Part shown: one piece after another, positions 1 through 6,706 of the stretch
Numbering within the stretch: the first letter of the stretch is position 1
Layout: every line of letters starts with the position of its first letter
Source: an uncultured Oscillibacter sp.
GTDB lineage: Bacteria > Bacillota > Clostridia > Oscillospirales > Oscillospiraceae
Direction: 5' to 3'
Assembly (NCBI GenBank): GCA_910583695.1
Contig: CAJTZL010000015.1
Location: 1 to 51,111, forward strand
DNA: 51,111 nucleotides
Program-made: the position numbers and the translations under genes
The notes under the pieces: generated by a model
What the model was told of the DNA's origin: nothing
Database searches by the model: none
Seen by the model: only the letters and a program-made list of their open reading frames with translations

Positions 1-54
1 GGCAAGGGACTTTGACTCCCTCATGCGCTGGTTCGAGTCCAGCCGTCCCTGCCA
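1..54 (+). tRNA. tRNA-Gln (UUG), 3' part
   Basis: The window opens inside a tRNA. The anticodon stem-loop reads aggga-ctttgac-tccct, which places TTG at positions 34-36 (Gln, codon CAA). It is followed by a T arm (gctgg, loop ttcgagt, ccagc), the 3' acceptor strand cgtccct, discriminator G and an encoded CCA at 52-54. The D arm and 5' acceptor strand lie outside the window. The 3' end is followed within a few bases by a palindromic element that also follows the tRNA-Gly gene at 43994. Confidence 0.9.
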
Positions 55-59
55 GCTCA

Positions 60-121
60 GAAATTCCCCTTACCGCTTCGTTTCCGCCTTGCGGCGAAAA
101 CTGCGCCGGACGGGAAATTTC
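60..121 (+). repeat. Palindromic element abutting tRNA-Gln, copy 1
   Basis: Near-inverted ends (gaaattcccc at 60-69, gggaaatttc at 112-121) enclose a second hairpin (gtttccgcc, loop ttgc, ggcgaaaac). The same ~62-65 bp unit, including the shared stretch actgcgccggacgggaaatt, recurs in opposite orientation at 43924-43988, again directly behind a tRNA CCA end. It would be transcribed as part of the tRNA 3' trailer. Confidence 0.8.
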
Positions 122-130
122 TTCGCTCCT

Positions 131-156
131 TCAAGGGGGAGCGGGCTCCCCCTTGA
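131..156 (+). repeat. Perfect hairpin between tRNA genes
   Basis: Left arm tcaagggggagc and right arm gctcccccttga form a 12-bp GC-rich inverted repeat with a minimal loop. No T tract follows, so it is not a typical intrinsic terminator. It could act as a processing or pausing structure behind tRNA-Gln. Confidence 0.6.
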
Positions 157-254
157 GCAACCCCCACCCCTGCGGGGGACGGAGGGACGGGGGAGAGGGG
201 CAAGCGAAATCCGGCGCGGCGAGGCCGTGCGAAGCGTTAAACCCTCGCGTAAGC

Positions 255-282
255 CCCTTCAAAATCCGCAGATTTTGAAGGG
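255..282 (+). repeat. 12-bp perfect stem-loop between tRNA genes
   Basis: The arms cccttcaaaatc and gattttgaaggg flank the loop cgca. There is no following T tract. It lies 8 bp before the next palindromic element (290-350), so the whole 55-357 spacer is made of stacked inverted repeats with no convincing gene. Confidence 0.65.
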
Positions 283-289
283 AGAGGAA

Positions 290-350
290 GAACAAACGGA
301 ACGGAGTGAAGCCTGCCCGAAGGGCGGGATTCATGAAGTGTAGTTTGTTC
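290..350 (+). repeat. Palindromic element upstream of tRNA-Lys
   Basis: Ends gaacaaac (290-297) and gtttgttc (343-350) are perfect inverted repeats. Inside is a second imperfect stem (gaagcctgccc, loop gaa, gggcgggattc). The element ends 7 bp before the 5' end of tRNA-Lys. It is MITE- or REP-like in architecture. I see no other copy in the window. Confidence 0.6.
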
Positions 351-357
351 TGACGAC

Positions 358-433
358 GACCCGGTAGCTCAGTCGGCAGAGCAACTGCCTTTTAAGCAGT
401 GGGTCCGGGGTTCGAATCCCCGCCGGGTCACCA
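358..433 (+). tRNA. tRNA-Lys (UUU)
   Basis: Complete 76-nt cloverleaf. The acceptor stem gacccgg pairs with ccgggtc, the D arm is gctcagtcggcagagc, and the anticodon loop cttttaa gives TTT (Lys). The T arm is cgggg-ttcgaat-ccccg, with discriminator A and encoded CCA at 431-433. An intrinsic terminator follows 2 nt later. Confidence 0.97.
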
Positions 434-435
434 GG

Positions 436-470
436 AAAAACCCTTGAGCCGTTACGGCTCAAGGGTTTTT
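436..470 (+). terminator. Bidirectional intrinsic terminator after tRNA-Lys
   Basis: A perfect stem (aaaaacccttgagccg against cggctcaagggttttt) has A and T runs at its two ends, so it ends in a U tract in either direction. It terminates tRNA-Lys on the plus strand and can stop the minus-strand gene that ends at 568. Confidence 0.9.
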
Positions 471-567
471 CTGCTGTTATGTTTATCCTGGCGGGCGTTC
501 CGCTGTCAGCATCGTTTCTTCAGGCCTGCCGCGGACATCGACCGGCAGCGCCGCAGAAATGCGGCTT

Positions 568-1179
568 TTATGGGCTCCTCCTTTTATGCGCGCTGATCAA
601 ACGGTACAGTCCTGCAGCCCTGCCGCGTTTCCGGGCAGGGAGCTTTGCCGCAGCCTTGATTTTTGCGCGGGCCGACTGAAACGCTTCATAATAAATTTGG
701 TCCGCTTGGTGCAGAAACTGATGCTCAGCCTCCGTGGAAAGCTCCGTCCAGCCGCCGTCGCTGTTGAAGGCCGCGATCATTTCTCCGTTGGGCGCATAGA
801 CCTCAGCTGTTGTCACCAGCTTCCCGATCCAGGCCTTCATGGAATACTCCCCCAGCAGCATGGAGAGAAGATCGCCGTCGCGGGTTCCCTTGGTCACGTG
901 GTCCATCGCCAGGGCGGCCCGGGAAATCGCTTCCGAACGGCTGGGAGATACATGCTGCTGTTTATGGGCGTTGATCAGCTGAATGTACTCCTTTTGCTGA
1001 TAGACGTTCACCTGGGCGTCTTTCCTTGCGTGCTCTTTGATCTGCGCAATGACTTCGTCCGTTAAAGCGGCCTGGGCCTCCTGTTTTGCCGCTTGTTTGA
1101 CTGCCGGCGTTTTTTCAAATTTCGCCTGGTCACGTGCGATTACATTGCTCACATAACTGCTGATCTGCATAATTTGCAT
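568..1179 (-). CDS. Uncharacterised protein, 203 aa
   Basis: Not recognised. The start is set at ATG 1179 because GAGGA lies 7-11 nt upstream, overlapping the stop of the preceding gene; the longer reading to 1269 has no such site. The product begins MQIMQISSYVSNVIARD, is charged and mostly helical in its first 70 residues (lysine/glutamine/alanine-rich), and has a basic C-terminal tail with several RK pairs. There is no signal peptide or membrane segment. It lies 10 bp after a predicted secreted protein, so the two are almost certainly translated together. The composition resembles small Clostridia proteins without assigned function. It is a real gene on RBS and coupling, but its role is unknown. 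Confidence 0.65.
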   Translation of the reverse strand: MQIMQISSYVSNVIARDQAKFEKTPAVKQAAKQEAQAALTDEVIAQIKEHARKDAQVNVYQQKEYIQLINAHKQQHVSPSRSEAISRAALAMDHVTKGTRDGDLLSMLLGEYSMKAWIGKLVTTAEVYAPNGEMIAAFNSDGGWTELSTEAEHQFLHQADQIYYEAFQSARAKIKAAAKLPARKRGRAAGLYRLISAHKRRSP

Positions 1180-1189
1180 AGGCGGTTCC

Positions 1190-1759
1190 TCACGCGGTAT
1201 ATGTAACCGTGACGCTGCAATTCTTATAGTGGACGCTTCCAAAGCGGATGGAATCGGTCCAATCGCCAATGGGGCGGGTTACGTTCGTCCCATAGAGCTG
1301 CAAAGCCCATGTGCCCCGCACGGGAGCGCCATTGAGCGCCGTTGTCTCCATGGTTTTGTTCCAGGTCATGGTCGTGCTTTTTGCGTTGGGTGCGGTCAGC
1401 TTCATCTGGCTTGCCACAATCACCCCCTGCATCTGCGGATGACCGGCATTGGCGTCTGCCGTGCCCGGCACAACCGCAATGTTCTGAATGACGGCGTTGA
1501 ACGGGATGCCGGGGGCGGAAAATTTCAGCTCGTAAACCGTGGACCATCCACTGCTTCCGGACTCCAATGCCAACCCAACGCCGGCGCTTTTGCTGACGGA
1601 CGCTTCACGGGCAAGGGGGACCAGACCGGCATCCAATGTAAGCGTATGAACCTTTCGGTCCTTTCCCGCTTCCGGTTCAGCGGCAAGCGCTGAGGAGGCC
1701 ATCATGGAAACCATGACCATAGCGGTGAACAGCTCTGCAAACAGACGTTTTTTCATCAT
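1190..1759 (-). CDS. Predicted secreted protein, 189 aa
   Basis: Not recognised beyond being exported. The N-terminus MMKKRLFAELFTAMVMVSMMASSALAAE-type sequence is a classical Sec signal peptide: KKR, a hydrophobic core of about 15 residues, then an AxA-type cleavage site near residue 26. The mature part is rich in T, V, S and N and predicted mostly beta (closing with repeated TVTY-like strands), as in small extracellular beta-sandwich proteins. Start codons at 1759 and 1756 both follow GAAGGA; the first is used here. It is first gene of a two-gene unit with the 203-aa protein. About 640 bp without a convincing gene lie upstream (1760-2396), and no clear promoter could be assigned there. Confidence 0.7.
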   Translation of the reverse strand: MMKKRLFAELFTAMVMVSMMASSALAAEPEAGKDRKVHTLTLDAGLVPLAREASVSKSAGVGLALESGSSGWSTVYELKFSAPGIPFNAVIQNIAVVPGTADANAGHPQMQGVIVASQMKLTAPNAKSTTMTWNKTMETTALNGAPVRGTWALQLYGTNVTRPIGDWTDSIRFGSVHYKNCSVTVTYTA

Positions 1760-2245
1760 AAAGTTCCTTCATTTCGCGTTTTGCAGGAATCCTTCCGTTC
1801 GGGGTCTTGCTCAAGTGTACATGCTTCCGGAAGCGCGGATGCGGGATTCAGATTTGTGCGGCGGGACGTTTGCGGAGTAAGCGGCGGTCAGCCGATGGGC
1901 TTTCCGCGTTTTGCGGCAGTCTCCCGGAGCCTTCGCTCCGCCCGGTCCCTTCCGGAAATTTACACGGCTTGTCCCCGGGTTCAAGCGCCTGAGCACCCTT
2001 ATGGCAAGGTTCCTGGCGGCTGCGGCAATCACCAGACAAATGCGCCTTTGCAGAAAAGCCGCCGCCTTCCGCTTCGCGTAACGGGATGGCCGTACCCTCA
2101 TTTTATAAATGCGGAAGAGGGCGGCTTTCTCACACGATTTCCCGAAATTTTTTGATTTCGTCGATTCCGCCAAGCATGGGCTCCCGGCCATGTGTAAAAT
2201 ATCAGGTTCCGTCCTTGTCCCGGGACCCCGGCGCTTCCGATAGAA

Positions 2246-2271
2246 GGGCGGACACGCAGGTTTGCCCCTGC
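2246..2271 (-). repeat. Dispersed 26-bp palindromic repeat, copy A
   Basis: On the minus strand the unit reads GCAGGGGCAAACC followed by TGCGTGTCCGCCC. It aligns without gaps to copies at 26570-26595 and 45511-45536 and with one gap to 49254-49278. The shared pattern is a GYAGGGRCGRACC half and an YRTGNGTCCGYCC half, which are roughly inverted around the centre. Confidence 0.65.
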
Positions 2272-2353
2272 GCCCCATCCCTTGCATCCCAATAGAGGAT
2301 CGTCTCCGGTGGTGCGGCTTGGAGGCGGGGGATTTGCTGCCTGCACGAAAGAA

Positions 2354-2383
2354 AGAGAGACAGGCAAATTTGCCTGTCTCTCT
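2354..2383 (-). terminator. Terminator-like perfect palindrome ending the ior operon
   Basis: Arms agagagacaggcaaa and tttgcctgtctctct are perfectly complementary (30 nt). It starts 13 bp past the stop of the minus-strand gene at 2397, and a pyrimidine-rich stretch (ttctttc) follows on that strand. Confidence 0.75.
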
Positions 2384-2396
2384 GCTGGAATCCCTC

Positions 2397-3515
2397 TTAC
2401 AGTCCCTGGAACAGCTCCCGGCTGGGGTTCAAATACCCCAGGTCCTCCGCCTTGCCGGTGAGGTCCCGGAGGTTCTGAACCGCCGTGCGCTTTTTGCCAA
2501 GGGACGCCTTTTTCAGCTTCTCCAGGCCGCCCTCCATGGCTTCCCGGAACTCCAGCACGCCCTTTTCCCGAGCCAGCTCCAGAAGCTGACGGCCCTTCTC
2601 CGAACGGACGATGATCTGGTTCCAGCCCTTGTCCACGTCCCAGCCGTCGGCGCTCCGGGCCCCGCCGATGGAGAGGTCCGCGAACTCCGCCGTCATGTCT
2701 GCGCAGAAACGGCAGCCGGAGCGGACCAGGGGCGTCACCTCGTCCAGGTTCACCGAGACGGTCCCGCCGTCCTCCCGGAGCTCCAGGGAGTGGTACTTGC
2801 TGGGGGGAATGTCCATGTGGGAGACCTTCATCGGGTCGGCATGGCGGGCCGCCAGAGCATTCAGACCGTCCCAGTCCAGGCCCCAGCCGCAGAAGAGACC
2901 GAATACCATGCCGATGTTTCCGGCGTGGTTGTCGTTTTCCGGCAGGGGATTGGCTTTCATTTTATAGACCGCCAAGGTCTTGCAGGGGGTACCCACCACG
3001 CCGATTTTGTGGTAGCGGTCCTCCTTCAGCGCCTGGTTCAGCACCGCCAGGGCAGGCGGCACCTGGAAGCTGCTGCCGGAGCAGGCGCGGACCTCCTCCG
3101 CCGCAGCGGCCAGCACGCTCTCGGGGTTCAATCCCCCCTGGGAGCGGGTCAGCACCGCGGCGTCGATGAAGCCCTCCTTTAACGCCAGTTCCACCAGGGC
3201 GGTCATGCTGCCGCCGTGCTGGGCCTTGGCCCGGATGGATTCGTCGGCGGCCCGGGTCAGGTACAGGCCCAGGAAGGGGCCGATCTCCGGGAGGATGGTC
3301 TCCTCCGGGAAGAACTGCTTCCGCAGGGTGTCCAGGTCCGTGGGCATCCGGGGGCAGAACCGCTGGCAGCGGCCGTCGGTCCGCTCGCAGTCGAAGAAGC
3401 AGACGGTCCGCCCGTCCACGCTGCCCCAGTAAGGGCAGAGGCCCTGGCAGGCCCCGCAGCCGGTGCAGAGGCCCCGGCGGAGGACCTGGGTATCCAATGC
3501 AATCGTACTCAACAT
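2397..3515 (-). CDS. FrhB/FdhB-like iron-sulfur flavoprotein (coenzyme F420 hydrogenase beta family), 372 aa
   Basis: The N-terminus carries a ferredoxin-type cluster motif (CTGCGACQGLCPYW) and a second cysteine set (CERTDGRCQRFCPR). The body has the features of the FrhB/FdhB family: QHGGSMTALVELALKEGFIDAAVLT, then GTPCKTLAVYKMK, then CRFCADMTAEFADLSIGGA. Known members are FAD and Fe-S proteins that pass electrons between ferredoxin, flavin and another partner. The ATG at 3515 is chosen because AAAGGAGG lies 10 nt upstream; the in-frame GTG at 3524 is too close to it. It is last gene of an operon with IorA and IorB, which suggests it links the low-potential electrons of aryl-pyruvate oxidation to another carrier. 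That link is inference. F420 is not expected in Clostridia, so the family name should not be read as substrate. Confidence 0.85.
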   Translation of the reverse strand: MLSTIALDTQVLRRGLCTGCGACQGLCPYWGSVDGRTVCFFDCERTDGRCQRFCPRMPTDLDTLRKQFFPEETILPEIGPFLGLYLTRAADESIRAKAQHGGSMTALVELALKEGFIDAAVLTRSQGGLNPESVLAAAAEEVRACSGSSFQVPPALAVLNQALKEDRYHKIGVVGTPCKTLAVYKMKANPLPENDNHAGNIGMVFGLFCGWGLDWDGLNALAARHADPMKVSHMDIPPSKYHSLELREDGGTVSVNLDEVTPLVRSGCRFCADMTAEFADLSIGGARSADGWDVDKGWNQIIVRSEKGRQLLELAREKGVLEFREAMEGGLEKLKKASLGKKRTAVQNLRDLTGKAEDLGYLNPSRELFQGL

Positions 3516-3531
3516 GTTTCCCACTCCTCCT

Positions 3532-3792
3532 TTACACCAGCACCTGGGAGAAGCCGAAGAGGTCCAGCACGATCTCCTCCGCGTCCTCCGGGACGTAGTC
3601 GCATAGCCGGTGCTTCATGCCGCACAGGTGCTCCTGGTAAAGGCAGCGCCAGCCCGGCTTCTGCCATTCCACGAAGTTCTGCTCATAGAGCAGCGGCGTC
3701 AGGGCGGAAAACCGGGTGTCCCGGGGCAGCTCCAGCGTCAGCGGGGGCCTGCCCTGGGGATGGCGGAACACAACGCGAATGGTCTTCATCAC
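3532..3792 (-). CDS. Small beta-grasp (ubiquitin-like) candidate in the ior operon, 86 aa
   Basis: The sequence opens MMKTIRVVFRHPQGRPPLTLELP, a beta-hairpin pattern, then has a helix (SALTPLLYEQNF), a Cys-containing middle (CLYQEHLCGMKHRLC) and closing strands (EEIVLDLFGFSQVLV). This order and length resemble ubiquitin-like YukD/EsaB or ThiS-type folds. It lacks the C-terminal GG needed for thiocarboxylate chemistry. Start ATG overlaps the iorB stop by 4 bp and the next gene begins 17 bp after it ends, so it is embedded in the operon. The Cys pattern C-x7-C-x5-C could bind metal. Fold assignment is by eye and function is unknown. Confidence 0.7.
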   Translation of the reverse strand: MMKTIRVVFRHPQGRPPLTLELPRDTRFSALTPLLYEQNFVEWQKPGWRCLYQEHLCGMKHRLCDYVPEDAEEIVLDLFGFSQVLV

Positions 3793-4412
3793 ACCGCGCC
3801 CCCCTTCTCTGCGGCCTCCCGGCCCATGGCGAAGGCCCGCCGGTTCAGCTCCAGCACCTTGCCTTTAAACCGCTGGGCCAGAATCTTCTCCAGGTCCTCC
3901 CCGCTCAGCGGGGCGGCGGAGAGCCGGCTGAAGGCCCCCAGCAGTGCGATGTTGGCGGCCCGGGAGTCCCCGGCCGCCATGGCGATATCCGCCGCCGGAA
4001 TGGCCAGGGCCACGGCAGACAGGCGTTCAATCTCCGCCTGGAGCTCCTCCAGCGGCGGGTAGGTCTGGACGCCCTGGAGGACGCCCAGGGGATAGACGGG
4101 GCGGGGGTCGTAGACCGTCACCGTGTCCGCCCCGGCGTACTTCCGGGCGATGCGGAGGGTCTCCAGAGGCTCAAAGCCGATGATGATGTGGGCCTCGCCT
4201 GCGGGAATCAGCACGCTGGGGTCCCACTTCTCAGAGACCCGGACGTGGCTCATGACGGAGCCGCCCCGCTGGCTGGCGCCGTAGGTCTCCCCCACGGCCA
4301 CCCGGCAGCCCCGGTCGCACATGGCGCTGCCCAGGGTCTCGGCGGCCAGCACGTTGCCCTGCCCGCCGATGCCGCAGACCACGATGTTCAAGGGATCGTA
4401 TTTCAGCTTCAT
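3789..4412 (-). CDS. iorB: Indolepyruvate:ferredoxin oxidoreductase beta subunit, 207 aa
   Basis: This is the gamma-type domain of the 2-oxoacid:ferredoxin oxidoreductase family. The N-terminus NIVVCGIGGQGNVLAAETLG is the typical GxGGQG motif, followed by GETYGASQRGGSVMSHVRVS, the conserved region of IorB. IorB pairs with IorA to oxidise aryl pyruvates (indolepyruvate, phenylpyruvate) to aryl-acetyl-CoA while reducing ferredoxin in the cytoplasm. Its start overlaps the iorA stop by 4 bp (ATGA), which implies translational coupling and stoichiometric production. Length is usual for the family. Confidence 0.93.
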   Translation of the reverse strand: MKLKYDPLNIVVCGIGGQGNVLAAETLGSAMCDRGCRVAVGETYGASQRGGSVMSHVRVSEKWDPSVLIPAGEAHIIIGFEPLETLRIARKYAGADTVTVYDPRPVYPLGVLQGVQTYPPLEELQAEIERLSAVALAIPAADIAMAAGDSRAANIALLGAFSRLSAAPLSGEDLEKILAQRFKGKVLELNRRAFAMGREAAEKGGAV

Positions 4413-6292
4413 GCTTCTTCCCCCCTATCCACTTTGATGGCCCCGGAGGGGCACAGCTTGGCGCACACGCCGCAGCCCACGCAGGTGACGGGGTCGATGA
4501 GCGCCTTGTTTTTCTTGAAGTCCCAGGTGTTGCCGGGGCAGCCCCAGACCCGGGAGCAGTACTTGTCGCAGCCGCAGCCGTCCCCAATACACACGTCCTG
4601 GTCCACGTAGACCCGGACGGGCTTGCGGCTCCGCTCCTTGGTCATCAGCGTGGCGCAGGGCTGGCGCATGATGAGGACGTTCATGCCCGGCTGGTCCAGC
4701 ATCCGGCGGAGGGTCTTCTCCGCCTCGACGACATCGAAGGGGTCCGCCACTTCCACGCGGCAGCCCACGGCGTCCAGAATCTTGGGGATGTCCATGGGCT
4801 TCACCTGGTCCCCCATGGCGGTGAGGCCGGTGCCCGGGTGGGGCTGGAAGCCGGTCATGGCCGTGGCGGAGTTGTCCAGGACGATGAGGAGCATGTTGGC
4901 GTTGTGGTAGACGGCGTTGACAAGGCCGGGGAGAATGGTGTGGAAGAAGGTGGAGTCGCCGCACATGGTGACGACCTTCTGGTCCAGGCCGTAGTTGGTC
5001 AGCTGGCCCAGGCCCTCGGCCACGCTGACGCCGGAGCCCATGCAGTTGCAGGTCTGCCAGGCGTACTGCCCGGCGGACTGGCCCGCCATGAAGTAGCAGC
5101 CGATGTCGCCCACCACCACGCCGGGGTGCTTCTCCTGCCGCATGGCCCGCTTCAGCAGGTAGAAGGTGGCCCGGTGAGGGCAGCCCGCGCAGAAGCTCAT
5201 CTCCCGGACGGGGAGCTCCAGCTCACCGGCGGCCTTCTTCTCAGGCAGGGCCGCGCCGGTGAGGCGGCAGACGGCGGACGTGACCACGTCCGGGTCCAGC
5301 TCGCCGAAGGGCGGCAGGGCGTCCCCCCGGCCCAGGAACTTGACCTGCAGGCCCTCCCGGCCCGCCAGGGCCTGAACGGCCCGCTCCAGGAAGGGGTCCA
5401 CTTCTTCCAGGATCAGGACCTCCTCCGCCGTGCGGAGACAGGTCAATATGTAGTTCTCCGGCAGGGGCCAGAGGGTTCCCAGAGCCATGAAGCCGGTCTC
5501 CTGGTCCACGCCCAGGCGGCGGAGGGCCTCCTGGCCGTAGAGACGGCCGGTGCCCCCGGCGATGACGAGCTTTTTCGGGGCCTCCGGGCCCTCGTAGTGG
5601 TTGCAGGGGCTGGTTTCAAAGCGGCGGCGCAGCTCCTCCAGCTTTTGAAGGGCGGGGCCGTGCATGTAGGAGACGCAAACCATCCGGTCCCACTCCTGCA
5701 CCCGCTCCAGGGCCCGGGGCTTTTCCGGCAGGGGCCCCAGGGTCACGTTGCCCCGGCCGTGGCAGACCCGGGTAGTTACCCGGACCAGCACGATCTGGCC
5801 CACCTCCTCGCTGAGCCGGAAGGCGTAGGGAATCATGTCCTTGGCCTCCTGCATGGTGGTGGGCTCCAGCAGGGGGATGCCCGCGGACATGGCCTGCCAG
5901 CGGGAGTCAAATTCATTGGTGGAGGAGTGGGCGCTGGGGTCGTCGCTGGAGACGATCACAAGGCCCCCCTTCACCCCGGCCTGGGCGGCGCAGTGGAGCG
6001 CGTCCGCCACGCACAAAAGGCCGTTCTGCTTCACCACGCACAGGGCCCGGCCGGCCGCCAGGGACGCGCCGGTGCAGGCCTGCAGGGCGCAGACCTCGTT
6101 GGTAGACCACTCCGCGTAGAAGCCCCGCTCCCGGGCGATTTTGCCCAGCATGCCCAGAACCTGGGAGGAGGGGGAGCCGGGGTAGGAGGCGGCGAAGTTG
6201 ATACCGGCCTCCACCGCGCCCCGCACAATGGCCTCGTTGCCCTGCATCAGGCATACCTGACCGGGGGCATTGGCCGTCATTGTCCATTCCAT
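4409..6292 (-). CDS. iorA: Indolepyruvate:ferredoxin oxidoreductase alpha subunit, 627 aa
   Basis: The N-terminal half matches the pyrimidine-binding domain (GNEAIVRGAVEAGINFAASY, GSPSSQ). The middle has the thiamine-diphosphate region (VVVGDIGCYFM, CGDSTFFHTILPGLVNAVYHN). The C-terminus carries a standard 4Fe-4S motif (CVGCGVCAKLCPSGAI) and, before it, an unusual cysteine set (CIGDGCGCDKYCSRVWGC). It catalyses CoA-dependent oxidative decarboxylation of aryl pyruvates, transferring electrons to ferredoxin. ATG 6292 is preferred over the ATG at 6331, since GAGAGGGTG precedes it (with a long spacing) and homologous sequence begins soon after; a start at 6280 is also possible. First gene of the ior operon, with a consensus promoter at 6365-6393. 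Confidence 0.93.
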   Translation of the reverse strand: MEWTMTANAPGQVCLMQGNEAIVRGAVEAGINFAASYPGSPSSQVLGMLGKIARERGFYAEWSTNEVCALQACTGASLAAGRALCVVKQNGLLCVADALHCAAQAGVKGGLVIVSSDDPSAHSSTNEFDSRWQAMSAGIPLLEPTTMQEAKDMIPYAFRLSEEVGQIVLVRVTTRVCHGRGNVTLGPLPEKPRALERVQEWDRMVCVSYMHGPALQKLEELRRRFETSPCNHYEGPEAPKKLVIAGGTGRLYGQEALRRLGVDQETGFMALGTLWPLPENYILTCLRTAEEVLILEEVDPFLERAVQALAGREGLQVKFLGRGDALPPFGELDPDVVTSAVCRLTGAALPEKKAAGELELPVREMSFCAGCPHRATFYLLKRAMRQEKHPGVVVGDIGCYFMAGQSAGQYAWQTCNCMGSGVSVAEGLGQLTNYGLDQKVVTMCGDSTFFHTILPGLVNAVYHNANMLLIVLDNSATAMTGFQPHPGTGLTAMGDQVKPMDIPKILDAVGCRVEVADPFDVVEAEKTLRRMLDQPGMNVLIMRQPCATLMTKERSRKPVRVYVDQDVCIGDGCGCDKYCSRVWGCPGNTWDFKKNKALIDPVTCVGCGVCAKLCPSGAIKVDRGEEA

Positions 6293-6364
6293 GTTGCTTG
6301 TGTCACCCTCTCTGTAAAATCGTTGATTCATTCCGGCGTTTTGCCGCTGGTGATTTCAGCCGTT

Positions 6365-6393
6365 ATTGTAGCACTTTAAAGAGAGCAATGCAA
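6365..6393 (-). promoter_or_regulatory. Sigma-A promoter for the ior operon
   Basis: On the minus strand TTGCAT (6388-6393) and TACAAT (6365-6370) are separated by 17 bp, giving a leader of roughly 65 nt before the iorA start. Confidence 0.7.
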
Positions 6394-6482
6394 GGGGAGA
6401 CCGTAAGAAAAAGAGAGAGGGCTTGCCTTTCCCCGGGGCTTGCGGCGCGGCAGATTCAGGTGCGGCACAAGGCGGCCGGCCT

Positions 6483-6590
6483 CCTCCGAAAGGAGGTGAG
6501 TCCATATGGGAATTACGTTACATATCGGAGCCCTTACGGTTGCGGCCATCGTAAAACGCAGAAACCGCCACCTGGACGGTGACGGTTTCT
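6483..6590 (+). other. Small-ORF candidate with sequestered ribosome binding site and terminal hairpin
   Basis: CCTCC (6483-6487) and GGAGG (6492-6496) close a GAAA tetraloop, burying an optimal Shine-Dalgarno. ATG at 6506 follows 9 nt after it and opens MGITLHIGALTVAAIVKRRNRH, a hydrophobic stretch followed by basic residues. The coding stretch then runs into a 13-bp hairpin (agaaaccgccacc at 6560-6572 against ggtgacggtttct at 6578-6590). No stop codon follows nearby in this frame, so if it was a short peptide gene its end has decayed. I have an impression of similar short ORF-plus-hairpin units in other Clostridia, which I cannot verify here. Confidence 0.4.
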
Positions 6591-6673
6591 CATGTTTGCG
6601 CATTCCTGACCGGCAGGGTCAGCTGACTGCCGCGGCGGCTTTTACGCTTACATATGGCCCCGGCCTCTCCTGC

Positions 6674-6699
6674 CAAGCCCCGGCTTTTGCCGGGGCTTG
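6674..6699 (-). terminator. Terminator-like hairpin after the HAD gene
   Basis: A perfect 11-bp stem (caagccccggc, loop tttt, gccggggcttg) lies just past the minus-strand stop at 6707. There is no strong U tract on that strand, so termination efficiency is uncertain. Confidence 0.6.
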
Positions 6700-6706
6700 C
6701 GGCATT

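Larger units (their letters stand above)
1760..2396. other. Gene-poor spacer
   Basis: No reading frame here has a ribosome binding site and plausible protein composition. A minus-strand ORF spans 1811-2287 but is rich in R, K, P and C and looks like non-coding DNA. What is visible is a small hairpin at 1925-1940, a copy of the dispersed palindromic repeat at 2246-2271, and the perfect palindrome ending the neighbouring operon at 2354-2383. Confidence 0.55.

Noticed and set aside
1811..2287. 158-aa minus-strand ORF in the 1760-2396 spacer
   Set aside because: No ribosome binding site, arginine/lysine/proline/cysteine-rich composition without domain-like pattern, and it covers a dispersed repeat. 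Treated as non-coding.
2397..3515. True coenzyme F420 hydrogenase subunit
   Set aside because: Family resemblance only. No F420 biosynthesis or hydrogenase genes are in the window, and the operon partners point to ferredoxin chemistry.
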